Source of the DNA: Thioclava sp. GXIMD2076
GTDB taxonomy: Bacteria; Pseudomonadota; Alphaproteobacteria; Rhodobacterales; Rhodobacteraceae
DNA length: 64,000 nucleotides
Assembly: GCF_037949795.1 (NCBI RefSeq)
Contig: NZ_CP149933.1
Span: 481,001 to 545,000, forward strand
Direction: 5' to 3'
Below the pieces are notes generated by a model. The model did no database searches. It saw only the letters and a list, made by a program, of their open reading frames with translations, and was not told the DNA's origin. Below, in pieces: positions 8,710 to 17,706 of the stretch (position 1 is its first letter; each line of letters starts with the position of its first letter). The position numbers and the translations under genes were made by a program.

Positions 8710-9587
8710 CGATCGCTTTTCTGGGGACCGGCCTGATGGGCGCGCCGATGGTGCGCTGCCTGTTGCGCGCGGGGCATCATGTCACCGTCTGGAACCGCGC
8801 GCCGGAAAAGGCGGCGGCGCTGGTCGAGGACGGCGCGCGGCACGCACAGACGCCGCGCGAGGCCGTGGCACGGGCCGAGCTGGTCTTTACGATGCTTAGC
8901 GACGGTGCGGCGGTGGACGATGTGCTGTTTGCCCAAGGGGGCCTGCCGCAAAAAGGGGCCACATTTGTCGATTGTTCCTCGATTGCGCCCGACGTCGCGC
9001 GCGCGCACGCCCGACGGCTGGCGCAGGCGGGGATCGACTATGTGGATTGCCCTGTCTCTGGCGGCGTCGATGGCGCGCGTGCGGGCACATTGGCGCTTAT
9101 GGCCGGTGGGTCCGCCGACAGCATCGCCCGTATCGCACCGGTCATGGCCGCGCTCGGCAGGTTGACCCATGTCGGGCCCACCGGTGCGGGGCAGGTGTGC
9201 AAACTGGCCAACCAGCAGATTGTCGCCATCACCATCGGCGCCCTTGCCGAGGCAATGGTGATGGTCGGGGCCGCCGGCGCGGACCGCGCCCGTTTCCGCG
9301 ATGCCATTCGTGGCGGCTTTGCCGAAAGCCGTATTCTGGAGCTGCATGGCCAGCGGATGATCGACCGTGATTTTACCCCGGGAGGCCCCGCGCGCCTGCA
9401 GCTGAAAGACCTTGACGGAGTGCTGGGTCAGGCCGCCACCCATGCGCTGGACCTGCCCCTTTCAAAGGAGATCCGGCGCCTGTTTGCGCAATTCGTCGCA
9501 CAGGGCCATGCTGAGACGGACCATTCAGGCCTGCTGATGCATCTCGAGGCGCTGAATGCCTGCGACCCTGTGGAGGAGACACAATGA
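8706..9587 (+). CDS. NAD(P)-dependent beta-hydroxyacid dehydrogenase (3-hydroxyisobutyrate dehydrogenase family)
   Basis: The 293-residue protein has the N-terminal dinucleotide fold FLGTGLMGAPMVRCLLRAGH (residues 4-23) and the substrate signature DCPVSGGVDGARAGTLALMAGG (near 117-138). The catalytic lysine lies in GAGQVCKLANQ (near 160-170). These enzymes oxidise C3 hydroxyls of small acids; L-threonate dehydrogenase (LtnD) and tartronate semialdehyde reductase belong here. Its position between denD and the IlvD/Edd dehydratase, with 4-base overlaps at both ends, marks it as part of one translationally coupled sugar-acid operon. I cannot tell LtnD from other subgroups by eye. Confidence 0.85.
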   Translation: MTIAFLGTGLMGAPMVRCLLRAGHHVTVWNRAPEKAAALVEDGARHAQTPREAVARAELVFTMLSDGAAVDDVLFAQGGLPQKGATFVDCSSIAPDVARAHARRLAQAGIDYVDCPVSGGVDGARAGTLALMAGGSADSIARIAPVMAALGRLTHVGPTGAGQVCKLANQQIVAITIGALAEAMVMVGAAGADRARFRDAIRGGFAESRILELHGQRMIDRDFTPGGPARLQLKDLDGVLGQAATHALDLPLSKEIRRLFAQFVAQGHAETDHSGLLMHLEALNACDPVEETQ

Positions 9588-11365
9588 CCAAGACCCCGCC
9601 CAAACCCCGTCTGCGCTCGCAGGACTGGTTCGACAATCCCGACCATGCCGATATGACGGCGCTCTATCTCGAGCGTTTCATGAATTATGGCACCACCCCC
9701 GAGGAGCTGCGCGCGGGACGCCCGATCATCGGGATCGCACAATCCGGCAGCGACCTCAGCCCCTGCAACCGCCACCATCTGGATCTGGCCAAACGGGTGC
9801 GCGACGGCATTCGCGATGCCGGCGGTATCCCGATCGAGTTTCCAACCCACACCCTGTTCGAGAACTGCAAGCGTCCCACGGCCGCGCTGGACCGCAATCT
9901 GGCCTATCTGGGACTTGTCGAGCTGCTTTACGGCTATCCTTTCGACGGGGTGGTGCTGACCACCGGCTGCGACAAGACCACGCCTTCGGCATTGATGGCG
10001 GCGGCCACGGTCGACATTCCGGCCATCGTGCTGTCGGGCGGGCCCATGCTCGATGGCTGGCACGAGGGCGATCTGGTGGGCTCGGGCACCGTCATCTGGC
10101 GCTCGCGGCGCAAATATGGCGCAGGCGAGATCACCCGCGAGGAGTTTCTGGAAACCGCTCTGGAAAGTGCTCCTTCGGTGGGTCACTGTAACACCATGGG
10201 CACGGCCTCCACGATGAACGCGATTGCCGAGGCGCTTGGCATGTCGCTGACGGGCTGCGCCGCGATCCCTGCCGCCTATCGCGAGCGCGGACAGATGGCC
10301 TATCGCACCGGCAAACGCGCGGTCGAGCTGGTTCACGAGGATCTGCGCCCGTCCGATATCATGACACGGCCCGCTTTCCTGAACGCGATCCGCGTGAATG
10401 CGGCAATCGGTGGCTCGACCAATGCCCAGCCCCATATCGCGGCCATGGCCAAACATGCGGGCGTCGAGATCACCGCCAAGGATTGGCAGACCTACGGCTA
10501 TGACATTCCGCTTCTGGCCAATGTGCAGCCTGCGGGCAAATATCTGGGCGAGCGGTTCCACCGTGCAGGCGGGGTACCAGCAATCATGTGGGAGCTAATG
10601 GGGGCGGGCAAGCTGGACCTCTCGTGCCGGACGGTCACGGGCCAAAATATGGGCGCTAATCTCGAGGGCCGTCAGAGTTCGGACCGCGAGGTCATCCTGC
10701 CCTATGGCGCACCGATGATGGAGCGCGCGGGGTTCTTTGTGCTCACGGGAAATCTCTTCGATTTCGCGATCATGAAGACCAGCGTGATATCCGAGGACTT
10801 CCGCCGGCGGTATCTGACGACCCCCGGCTCGGAGGGGGTCTTCGAGGGCACGGCCTTCGTCTTCGACGGCTCGGAGGATTACCATGCGCGCATCAATGAT
10901 CCCGCGCTGGACATCGACGAACACTCCATACTTGTGATCCGCGGCGCCGGGCCACTGGGCTGGCCCGGCTCGGCGGAGGTGGTCAATATGCAGCCGCCGG
11001 ACCGTCTTCTGAAACGCGGCATAACCTCTCTGCCGACACTTGGCGACGGGCGGCAATCGGGCACTGCCGATAGCCCCTCGATCCTCAATGCCTCGCCCGA
11101 AAGCGCGGCGGGCGGCGGGCTGGCCTGGATCCGCACGGGCGACCGGCTGCGCATCGATCTGACCGGAGGACGCTGCGATATGCTGGTCTCCGATGCCGAA
11201 CTGGACCGGCGCAAGGCGGAAGGGCTACCGGAGGTGCCCCCCTCGGCCACCCCATGGCAACAGCTCTATCGCGAGACGGTCACCCAGATGCAGGATGGCG
11301 CCACCATCCGCGGAGCCGAGAAATTTCGCGCGATCTCGCGCAAACTCCCGCGCCACAACCACTGA
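9584..11365 (+). CDS. IlvD/Edd-family sugar-acid dehydratase (L-arabonate/D-xylonate dehydratase type)
   Basis: This is 593 residues, a usual length for pentonate dehydratases. The three iron-sulfur cysteine regions are present: QSGSDLSPCNRHH, TTGCDKTTPSALM and GHCNTMGTASTM. Family motifs AIGGSTNAQPHIAAMA and GAGPLGWPGSAEVVNMQPP also fit the arabonate/xylonate clade rather than IlvD of amino-acid synthesis. It should remove water from an aldonic acid to give the 2-keto-3-deoxy acid. The start overlaps the previous stop by 4 bases. It is a second, unrelated type of sugar-acid dehydratase in the same locus as the enolase-superfamily enzyme at 6-1202, so the locus may process two sugar acids or two isomers. 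Confidence 0.88.
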   Translation: MTKTPPKPRLRSQDWFDNPDHADMTALYLERFMNYGTTPEELRAGRPIIGIAQSGSDLSPCNRHHLDLAKRVRDGIRDAGGIPIEFPTHTLFENCKRPTAALDRNLAYLGLVELLYGYPFDGVVLTTGCDKTTPSALMAAATVDIPAIVLSGGPMLDGWHEGDLVGSGTVIWRSRRKYGAGEITREEFLETALESAPSVGHCNTMGTASTMNAIAEALGMSLTGCAAIPAAYRERGQMAYRTGKRAVELVHEDLRPSDIMTRPAFLNAIRVNAAIGGSTNAQPHIAAMAKHAGVEITAKDWQTYGYDIPLLANVQPAGKYLGERFHRAGGVPAIMWELMGAGKLDLSCRTVTGQNMGANLEGRQSSDREVILPYGAPMMERAGFFVLTGNLFDFAIMKTSVISEDFRRRYLTTPGSEGVFEGTAFVFDGSEDYHARINDPALDIDEHSILVIRGAGPLGWPGSAEVVNMQPPDRLLKRGITSLPTLGDGRQSGTADSPSILNASPESAAGGGLAWIRTGDRLRIDLTGGRCDMLVSDAELDRRKAEGLPEVPPSATPWQQLYRETVTQMQDGATIRGAEKFRAISRKLPRHNH

Positions 11366-11374
11366 CCCGTCGCA

Positions 11375-11393
11375 CCTGCCCCCTTCGGGCAGG
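11375..11393 (+). terminator. Short GC hairpin after the denD-dehydratase operon
   Basis: CCTGCCC (11375-11381) pairs with GGGCAGG (11387-11393) around a 5-base loop, 10 bases after the dehydratase stop. There is no T run, so it is a weak terminator candidate or an mRNA 3' end stabiliser. Confidence 0.4.
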
Positions 11394-11513
11394 CGCTTCA
11401 CCCAAAAGGCCATCGGTCCTTACCAGACCGCGCGAGGCGAGCCGGCAGACCTGAGCCGACGGATGTTCCGCGGCGCAGGGTCCATCTCCCGAATTCCGCA
11501 TCACCTTTCCCCT

Positions 11514-11819
11514 TCAGCCCATGGACAGGACGATCTTGCCGCGCGTGCGTCCGGCTTCCGGTAACTCCAGAGCCTGCCGGACCACTGCCAATCGGAAGAT
11601 CCGCTCCACATAGGGCGTGACCGTTCCGGCCTCGACAAGGGCTGTGATCCGTTCGGGCGACCGCGCGATATCCGTCGCAGGGACGACGCGAGAGTCCGAG
11701 AAGGCACCGATTCTGATCATTCCGTAAACCGTGTCGCCGCAGGCGAAGCCCGTAATGCCCTCGCCAGTCTCCTCGATGATCCCAAAAAACTCACTGCCCA
11801 GACGGAGAAGAAACGTCAT
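11514..11819 (-). pseudogene. Internally deleted zinc-type/quinone-oxidoreductase-like (MDR) remnant
   Basis: The 101 codons join two parts of a medium-chain dehydrogenase. The first part (GSEFFGIIEETGEGITGFACGDTVYG) is the N-terminal GroES-like segment, where a GSEFSGVV...VGDRVYG pattern is usual. The second (TALVEAGTVTPYVERIFRL, then the RTRGKIVLSMG tail) is the C terminus of the same family. The whole Rossmann NADPH domain between them is missing, and the frame stays open across the junction near residue 58. The protein could not bind cofactor, so it is called a decayed gene. Nothing recognisable lies upstream on the same strand between 11820 and 12091. Confidence 0.7.
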
Positions 11820-12091
11820 TCCCTCCTTGTGCCATCGCCATTGCAGATCTCCCTGTCAACGGGACTGCCCCCCGCCGCAATGACACGGTCAAACACGTCA
11901 CCCGTATCCTGTGGGCAGTCTCGGAACTCGGACACGGCAAGGCCATCTTACCAGTCGCGGGAAAGGCCGTATTTTCGTGCACTGCGGCATTCTCCCGCGC
12001 TTTGCGTCAAATGATGTCCAAGACGCCAAGCGAATTTCTCCTGTCCTGCCAGCAGCCTACACCTTTCCCCATGATGGACAGCCTCTGCGGG
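11820..12091. other. Gene-free stretch between MDR remnant and FGGY kinase
   Basis: Together with 11394-11513 this is intergenic. On the minus strand a short frame (about 11829-11945) encodes a plausible-looking but unrecognised peptide (SEFRDCPQDTGDVFDRVIAA). It has no start or length to support a gene and may be further decay of the neighbouring remnant. Confidence 0.4.
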
Positions 12092-13657
12092 TCACGCGGT
12101 TGCCGCGCTTCCTATGTCCTGCAGGCGGGTAAAGACCCCGAAACGGGCGGTATGACGCGCGAAGGCCTCCATATCGGGCTGGTTCACGCTGCCGCTGCGC
12201 GACATCGACTGCATAACCGTCTCCGCATCGGCATGGACGCCCCCCGCCAGCGCCCCCAGCATCGCCGCCCCGAGAAGCACCGGCTCCTCCGTTTCGGGGG
12301 CAATCACGGGTTTGCCGGTGGTATCGGCAAGGATCTGGCGCACCAGCGGATGTCGCCCCGCTCCGCCGCTAATCGCGATACGCTCCACCTTGGCACCGAG
12401 AGCGTCCTGCGCCTCGATGATCTGGCGCAGCCCGTAGCCCAGGCCGCAAAGCGTCGCGAGATAGAGCGCCAGCAGGCTTTCCAGCCCCCGATCCATGCCG
12501 ATCCCCATGACCGTCGCGCGACGATGCGGGTTGGCATGCGGTGCACGATTGCCCAGCACCTCGGGCACCACATGCAGCCCCGCCACCAGATCGAGAACCG
12601 GCCTATCGCCGAGTTGCGCGGCCAGCCACGCGGGCAAGGACTGGCCACAAGCTGCGGCCTGCCGATGCGCTTCGGGCGCATAGGGATGGTGATCCAGCAG
12701 CTGGTCCACCGCCGCTCCGGCCGCGCTCTGCCCGCCTTCGTTCAACCACATACCCGGCACCATCGCCGAATGATACGGCCCCCAGACCCCCGGCACAAAG
12801 GCCGGATCGCGGGTGGTCGTCATGGTGCAGGAAGAGGTGCCGAAGACATAGGCCAGATCGGCGGTCGGATCCCCCGCAGTGCCGACGGTGCCAAGCCCGC
12901 CCGCATGCGCATCGATCAGCCCCGCGCCGACGGGGATTCCCTCGGGCAGCCCCATCTCCCGCGCCGCCGCCGCAGTCAGCCCCTGACCGAGCGCCGTGCC
13001 GGCCGGAACCACGCGCCGGCCGATCCGGTCAAACCCGTCCGCACAAAGATCGGCCAGTCCGATCTGCTCGAAATAACTCGCATCCCATCGGTTCTCATGG
13101 CCCAGATAGGTCCACTTGCAGGTCACCGTGCAGATGGAGCGCGCAAGATCACCGGAGGCGCGCCATGTCAGGAAGTCGGTAAGATCCATGAACTGCCATG
13201 CCTGCGCATAGATCTCCGGCATGTTCTCCTTGAGCCAGAGGAGCTTCGGCGTTTCCATCTCGGGCGAGATGATGCCGCCGACATAATCGAGGACCCGATG
13301 TCCCGAGGCGTTGATACGCTCGGCCTGCCCGGTGGCGCGGTGATCCATCCAGACGATGATGTTGCGGTCCTGTGCCACCGGGAGCGGCACGCCGCCCGCC
13401 CCGAGGATCACAAGCGAACAGGTCGCATCGAACCCGATGCCGCCGACGGTTGCGGGGTCGATACCCGAGGCTTCAACGGCCCCGCGCACCGCGCCGCAGA
13501 CCGCGCGCCAGATATCATCCGAGGATTGCTCGACGCGGTTGCCCTGCCCCTTCCAGAGCGCGATCTCCTGCACGGATGTGCCTTTGAGAGCGCCCCGCAG
13601 ATCGAAGACACCCGCGCGCGCCGAGCCCGTTCCCACGTCTATGCCGATCAGATGCAT
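12092..13657 (-). CDS. FGGY-family pentulose kinase, probable D-ribulokinase
   Basis: This 521-residue kinase has the FGGY N-terminal phosphate motif GIDVGTGSARAGVFD (residues 5-19) and GGIGFDATCSLVIL (near 92-105). Later come a GAGLIDAHAGGLGTVG segment and the C-terminal AISGGAGRHPLVRQILADTTGKPV adenosine-binding motif. The FDATCS form is characteristic of the ribulokinase-like (FGGY-pentulose) branch rather than xylulokinase or glycerol kinase. The adjacent SDR gene resembles ribitol 2-dehydrogenase, so ribitol to D-ribulose to D-ribulose 5-phosphate is the likely route. The start at 13657 is 1 base from the SDR stop, so the two are co-transcribed. It ends the importer-dehydrogenase-kinase operon. 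Confidence 0.85.
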   Translation of the reverse strand: MHLIGIDVGTGSARAGVFDLRGALKGTSVQEIALWKGQGNRVEQSSDDIWRAVCGAVRGAVEASGIDPATVGGIGFDATCSLVILGAGGVPLPVAQDRNIIVWMDHRATGQAERINASGHRVLDYVGGIISPEMETPKLLWLKENMPEIYAQAWQFMDLTDFLTWRASGDLARSICTVTCKWTYLGHENRWDASYFEQIGLADLCADGFDRIGRRVVPAGTALGQGLTAAAAREMGLPEGIPVGAGLIDAHAGGLGTVGTAGDPTADLAYVFGTSSCTMTTTRDPAFVPGVWGPYHSAMVPGMWLNEGGQSAAGAAVDQLLDHHPYAPEAHRQAAACGQSLPAWLAAQLGDRPVLDLVAGLHVVPEVLGNRAPHANPHRRATVMGIGMDRGLESLLALYLATLCGLGYGLRQIIEAQDALGAKVERIAISGGAGRHPLVRQILADTTGKPVIAPETEEPVLLGAAMLGALAGGVHADAETVMQSMSRSGSVNQPDMEAFARHTARFGVFTRLQDIGSAATA

Positions 13658-13658
13658 C

Positions 13659-14381
13659 TTACAGATCCACGCTATTGGGAAGGATCACCATGTCGCGGAT
13701 CACGACACCCTTCTTGCGGGTCAGCATGAAGACAACGGCTTCCGCCACCTCCTCGGGCTGCATGAGGGACCCGTTGGCCAATGCCTCGTCCATCTTTTCC
13801 TGCGGCCAGTCATCGAGCAATGCGGTCACCACGGGACCGGGCAGGACGGCCCCCATCCGGATGCCATGCGGCGCGACCTGACGACGGGTGGAATGCAAGA
13901 ACGCCTGCACGGCGAATTTGGACGCGGTATAGACCGGCTCCCAGACCACGGGGATGACACCTGCCACAGAAGAGGTGAACAGGATGTCCCCCGATTTCCG
14001 TTCGATCATGCCGGGAAGGACGGCATTCACACAACGGAACGCCGCGTTGATATTGAGATTGAGCATCCGGTCCCAGGCATCCGGATCACCTTCGGCTGCG
14101 GCACCCCCGACATAGGCGCCGGCATTGGCATGGAAGATGTCAAGCGGCCCTACCCGTGCTTCGATCTGCGGCACCATTGCCGAGACGGCCTGCCCGTCGA
14201 AGAGATCGAGCACCAGCGGGTGGGCCCTGTCTCCCAGCGCCTCGCAGAGCTGGGACAGCTTCTCGGCGTCACGGTCGATCAGGACGACGCTGGCCCCCTC
14301 GTCCAGAAGGCCCTTGGCGCAGGCAAGTCCGATACCGGACGCCGCGCCGGTAATCGCTGCTGTTTTGTTTTCGAGTTTCAT
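13659..14381 (-). CDS. SDR-family oxidoreductase, probable ribitol 2-dehydrogenase
   Basis: The 240-residue classical SDR has the cofactor motif TGAASGIG (residues 11-18), an acidic residue ending strand 2 (LIDRD, favouring NAD), HANAG at 84-88, and the catalytic Ser138-Tyr151-Lys155. The [13 protein letters not shown] and [15 protein letters not shown] segments resemble ribitol dehydrogenases of rhizobia. It would oxidise ribitol to D-ribulose in the cytoplasm, feeding the adjacent FGGY kinase. Gene order (ABC importer, dehydrogenase, kinase) supports this. Another pentitol such as arabitol or xylitol remains possible. Confidence 0.8.
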   Translation of the reverse strand: MKLENKTAAITGAASGIGLACAKGLLDEGASVVLIDRDAEKLSQLCEALGDRAHPLVLDLFDGQAVSAMVPQIEARVGPLDIFHANAGAYVGGAAAEGDPDAWDRMLNLNINAAFRCVNAVLPGMIERKSGDILFTSSVAGVIPVVWEPVYTASKFAVQAFLHSTRRQVAPHGIRMGAVLPGPVVTALLDDWPQEKMDEALANGSLMQPEEVAEAVVFMLTRKKGVVIRDMVILPNSVDL

Positions 14382-14390
14382 GTCGGATCC

Positions 14391-15623
14391 TTAGGCACGG
14401 CCATGCGAGGCACGGGAGCGGCGGGCGAGGCTATCGACGATCACGGCGATGGCCAGCACGGCCCCCGTAATCATGTAGCGCAGGCTCGACGAGAGGTTGA
14501 GAAGGGTCAGGCCGTTGGAGATCGCCTGGATGACGATGATCCCGAGAAGCGCCGACCAGGCGGAGCCCCTGCCCCCGAACAGCGACGTGCCCCCGATGAC
14601 CGCAGCCGCGATGGCGTTGAGGTTCACATCGCCGGTTCCGGCCTGCTGGGAGGCGGAGGCAAGGCGCGAGGCGGCGAAAACACCGCCCAGTGCCGCAAGC
14701 GAGGAGCAGGCCATGAAGGCCGACAGGCGGATCTTCTTGACGTCGATACCTGAGCGGCGCGCGGCCTCGGCATTGCCGCCGACCGCAAACATGGAACGGC
14801 CCCATTTGGTGCGGCGCAGCGCATAGTCGAGCGCGACGACGAACAGGGTGAAGACGCCGAACATATAGGGCACGCCACGGCCCTGCTCGAGATAGGCGAC
14901 GCAGGCCAGAAGCGCGACGGTGATCACCCCTGCCTTGACCAGTAGCACGGAGAGACCGGGGCTCGAGAGATTGACCGCACGGCGGCGGCGCATGGTCTTC
15001 ATCCCGCCATAGAGCATCAGCGCGCCCGGCAGGATCGCCGCCAGATAGGACAACCATGCCGGCATGATGAGGATCTGGCCGAATTTCACAAGCGGCGAGG
15101 TATAGGGCAGATTGATCGAACCGGTGGCGCCGAGGAGATAGAGCTGCAATCCCAGCAGCGCCAGCAGACCCGAGAGGGTCGCCACGAAGGACGGCATCTC
15201 GAATTTGTTGCGCAGGACGCCGTAGATGAAGCCCACTGCCGCTCCTGCGAGAACCGCCCCGAGAACGGCCACCGGCATCGGAAGGCCGGAATTGACCCAG
15301 AGCACACCGGTCAACGCCGAGGCAAGGCCCGACATCGACCCGATAGACAGATCTATCTCGCCCAGCAGCAGCACGCAGACCACGCCAAGCGAGATCAGCC
15401 CGATAGCGGCGGCATCGAATAGCAGGTTCACGAGATTGTTCGGTGCCAGAAACACCGGATTCAATGTGCTGAAGACCAATGTGATCAGCACCAGTCCCGA
15501 AAGGACAGGCAGCATCCCCAGATCGCCGGAGCGGACCCGGTCGATGAAGGCGCGACCCGCGCCCGCGAGACCCTCGTCATGGCGCACGCGCGTATCGGCG
15601 CGGTCGAGCTGTGCATTGCTCAT
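14391..15623 (-). CDS. Sugar ABC transporter permease, RbsC/XylH family
   Basis: The 410-residue membrane protein has about ten membrane segments and the ribose-type permease landmarks LLGEIDLSIGSMSGLASALTGVLW (near residues 105-128), VIGGTSLFGGRGSAWSALLGI and GVFAASRLASASQQAG. It forms the translocation pore, presumably as a homodimer because the operon encodes only one permease. The N terminus carries about 35 polar residues before the first segment. The start overlaps the ATPase gene stop by 4 bases, indicating coupling. Confidence 0.9.
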   Translation of the reverse strand: MSNAQLDRADTRVRHDEGLAGAGRAFIDRVRSGDLGMLPVLSGLVLITLVFSTLNPVFLAPNNLVNLLFDAAAIGLISLGVVCVLLLGEIDLSIGSMSGLASALTGVLWVNSGLPMPVAVLGAVLAGAAVGFIYGVLRNKFEMPSFVATLSGLLALLGLQLYLLGATGSINLPYTSPLVKFGQILIMPAWLSYLAAILPGALMLYGGMKTMRRRRAVNLSSPGLSVLLVKAGVITVALLACVAYLEQGRGVPYMFGVFTLFVVALDYALRRTKWGRSMFAVGGNAEAARRSGIDVKKIRLSAFMACSSLAALGGVFAASRLASASQQAGTGDVNLNAIAAAVIGGTSLFGGRGSAWSALLGIIVIQAISNGLTLLNLSSSLRYMITGAVLAIAVIVDSLARRSRASHGRA

Positions 15624-16396
15624 GCGATTTCTCCCTGCTTGCGGGCCATACGGCGCGAGACAGAATTCTCGGAGGCGCCGGTGATCGCCGCGACCAGATC
15701 CTGATGCGAGGTCGCTGCGGTGAACACACCGTTGTTCTCGCCAAGGCGCAGCACGACGATCCGGTCGGCCACCGCGCGCACATCCTCCATGTTATGCGAG
15801 ATGAGGATCACCCCGTGCCCCCTGTCACGCACCCGCTCGATCAGGTTCAGCACCTCGGCGGTCTGGGCGACACCCAGTGCCGCGGTCGGCTCGTCCAGCA
15901 TGATGATCTTGGGGTCGAGCAGCAGCGAGCGCGCGATGGCCACCGTCTGTCTCTGGCCGCCCGAGAGCGAGGCGATCGGTTCGCGCACCGAGGGGATACG
16001 CGCGGCCAGTTCCTGCAGCAATGTCCAGGCGCGGACTTCCATCTCGACCTCGTCGAGCGCCCAGGGGCCTTTCTCGTGCCCGAGAAAGAGGTTCGCCACC
16101 ACATCGAGATTCTCGCAAAGGGCGAGATCCTGAAAGACGGTGGCAATTCCCAGTTCCAGCGCGGTGCCGGGGCTATCGAGCGTCACCGGCCTGCCACACC
16201 ATTCGATGCTCCCGCTGGTGGGCTGGTGCACACCCGCCAGAACCTTGATCAGCGTGGATTTCCCCGCGCCATTGTCGCCCACGAGCGCCACCACTTCGCC
16301 CGCATGAACGTCGAGTTCGATATCCTGAAGCGCGGTCACCGCGCCGAACTGCTTGGTCACGCCGCGCAGCTTCAGGATGAGATCACCCTTGTGCAT
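15620..16396 (-). CDS. Sugar ABC transporter ATP-binding protein (single-domain)
   Basis: The 258-residue ATPase has Walker A GDNGAGKST (near residues 38-46), signature LSGGQRQTVAIARSL, Walker B IIMLDEPTAALGV and an H-loop LISHN. Unlike RbsA or XylG it has one nucleotide-binding domain, not two. That is the usual form in importers where the permease has an XylH-like length. It powers uptake by the permease at 14391-15623 using the binding protein at 16450-17484. The ATG at 16396 follows GGGAGGAGAC. Confidence 0.92.
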   Translation of the reverse strand: MHKGDLILKLRGVTKQFGAVTALQDIELDVHAGEVVALVGDNGAGKSTLIKVLAGVHQPTSGSIEWCGRPVTLDSPGTALELGIATVFQDLALCENLDVVANLFLGHEKGPWALDEVEMEVRAWTLLQELAARIPSVREPIASLSGGQRQTVAIARSLLLDPKIIMLDEPTAALGVAQTAEVLNLIERVRDRGHGVILISHNMEDVRAVADRIVVLRLGENNGVFTAATSHQDLVAAITGASENSVSRRMARKQGEIA

Positions 16397-16449
16397 ATCC
16401 AGTCTCCTCCCTTGAAAGCCGGGGGCGGGTCTCCGCCCCCGGCAGCCGT

Positions 16450-17484
16450 TTATTCGAGGCCCAGCTTCGCGCAGGGTTCGGCATATTCACCGGTGCAGAC
16501 TTCAGCGACGGTCTGGATGCCCTTGTCGAAGATCTCCGCCTTGATGTTCTCCTGCGTCACCACGGCGGGGACAAAGAGCTGCGACGGCGTGTCATAGAGT
16601 TCGGTCGTCGCATCGGGTGTCTCGCCCCTTACGAGTTTCATCGCCACCCCGGCGGCGGCTTCGGCCACGATTTCGGAGGGTTTGGAAATGGTGTTGTATT
16701 GATCGCCCGCAATGATGAGCTGCAGTGCCGCGATGGTCGCGTCATTGCCGGTCACCGGCGGCAGCGGGCTGACGCCCGCGGCCTTCATCGCCGCGATCGC
16801 CCCACCGGCAGTGCCGTCATTGGCCGCCACGATCCCTTTGATATCGTCTCCGAAACGGGTGATCTGGCCAGCCGCCCACTCCTGTGCCTTGGGCGGCGCC
16901 CAATCCGGCGTATCGAATTCGGACAGGGTCTTATAAGCGGAATTGTCGAGCGCGCTGTCGATCCCGTCGCGGATCAGTCCTGCGGCGGCATCGGTCGGAG
17001 AACCGTTGATCTGCAGCACCCCCTCGCCCTCCGCGACCCCCTCGGCCTTCAGATGATCCACCAGCGATTGCGCGATCGCCCGGCCGATGCCCTCATTGTC
17101 GAAGGACACATAGAAATCCGCCGGAACATCGGGGATCGGGCGGTCATAGGCGACGACCTTCACATCCTGACTATGGGCGATCTGGACCAGCGTCGCGGCA
17201 GCCGAACTATCGACCGGATCAAGAACGACCACCGAGGCACCTTGCGCGATGACCGAGTTGAATTGCTGCTGCTGGAGCGAGACGTCGCCATTGGCGTTCT
17301 GGTAGATCACCTTGCATTCGGCACAGAGCTTGTCCATCGCGGCCTGGAAACCGGGATAGTCATGCTGCTCGTAGCGGGTGGATGCCTGATCGGGCATCAG
17401 AAAGGCCACGGTGGCTTCGGCATGGGCGGCATGGGCCGCAGCGACCGCAAGTGCGGATGCGGCGAAAATACGGAATTTGGTCAT
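16450..17484 (-). CDS. Sugar ABC transporter periplasmic binding protein (ribose/xylose type)
   Basis: The 344-residue protein begins with a Sec signal peptide (MTKFRIFAASALAVAAAHAAHA). Two periplasmic-binding lobes follow, with XylF-like motifs: LMPDQASTRYEQHDYPGF, the ASVVVLDPVDSSAAATLV hinge, VVAYDRPIP and AANDGTAGGAIAAMKAAG. The start is set at the ATG at 17484, which follows AGGAGG; the frame stays open up to 17649 but that part is not secretory and lacks a ribosome site. It is the first gene of the pentitol operon and faces the divergent LacI-type regulator. The ligand is inferred from the dehydrogenase and kinase to be a pentitol such as ribitol. Confidence 0.9.
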   Translation of the reverse strand: MTKFRIFAASALAVAAAHAAHAEATVAFLMPDQASTRYEQHDYPGFQAAMDKLCAECKVIYQNANGDVSLQQQQFNSVIAQGASVVVLDPVDSSAAATLVQIAHSQDVKVVAYDRPIPDVPADFYVSFDNEGIGRAIAQSLVDHLKAEGVAEGEGVLQINGSPTDAAAGLIRDGIDSALDNSAYKTLSEFDTPDWAPPKAQEWAAGQITRFGDDIKGIVAANDGTAGGAIAAMKAAGVSPLPPVTGNDATIAALQLIIAGDQYNTISKPSEIVAEAAAGVAMKLVRGETPDATTELYDTPSQLFVPAVVTQENIKAEIFDKGIQTVAEVCTGEYAEPCAKLGLE

Positions 17485-17602
17485 GTTACTCCTCCTGTCA
17501 GACCGGCCTTCCGGATGATGCACAAGACAACTTGGGCCCCCAATAGACGTCGCAGGACACATAGCTGATCCCCATGCGCCACCTTCGGGCGCTCTTTCGA
17601 TA

Positions 17603-17641
17603 GAGCATCCTCTCCTCAAGATGCTCAACCGATGGAGCATC
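17603..17641. promoter_or_regulatory. Triple GAGCATC/GATGCTC operator-like array
   Basis: Three copies of a 7-base word alternate in orientation: GAGCATC at 17603-17609, GATGCTC at 17620-17626 and GAGCATC at 17635-17641. They form two overlapping inverted repeats with 10- and 8-base gaps. The array lies in the divergent gap between the sugar-binding protein and the LacI-family regulator, so autoregulated control of the pentitol operon is likely. Which protein binds is inferred. Confidence 0.5.
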
Positions 17642-17706
17642 ATTGCCATTGCGCATCAGAGCTGTCAACATCCGTCAACGGGACGTTCACGCGGGAGATG
17701 GGCAGG

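Noticed and set aside
12002..13729. 575-codon plus-strand frame opposite the FGGY kinase
   Set aside because: Arg/His/Pro-rich shadow; the minus-strand kinase motifs are complete.
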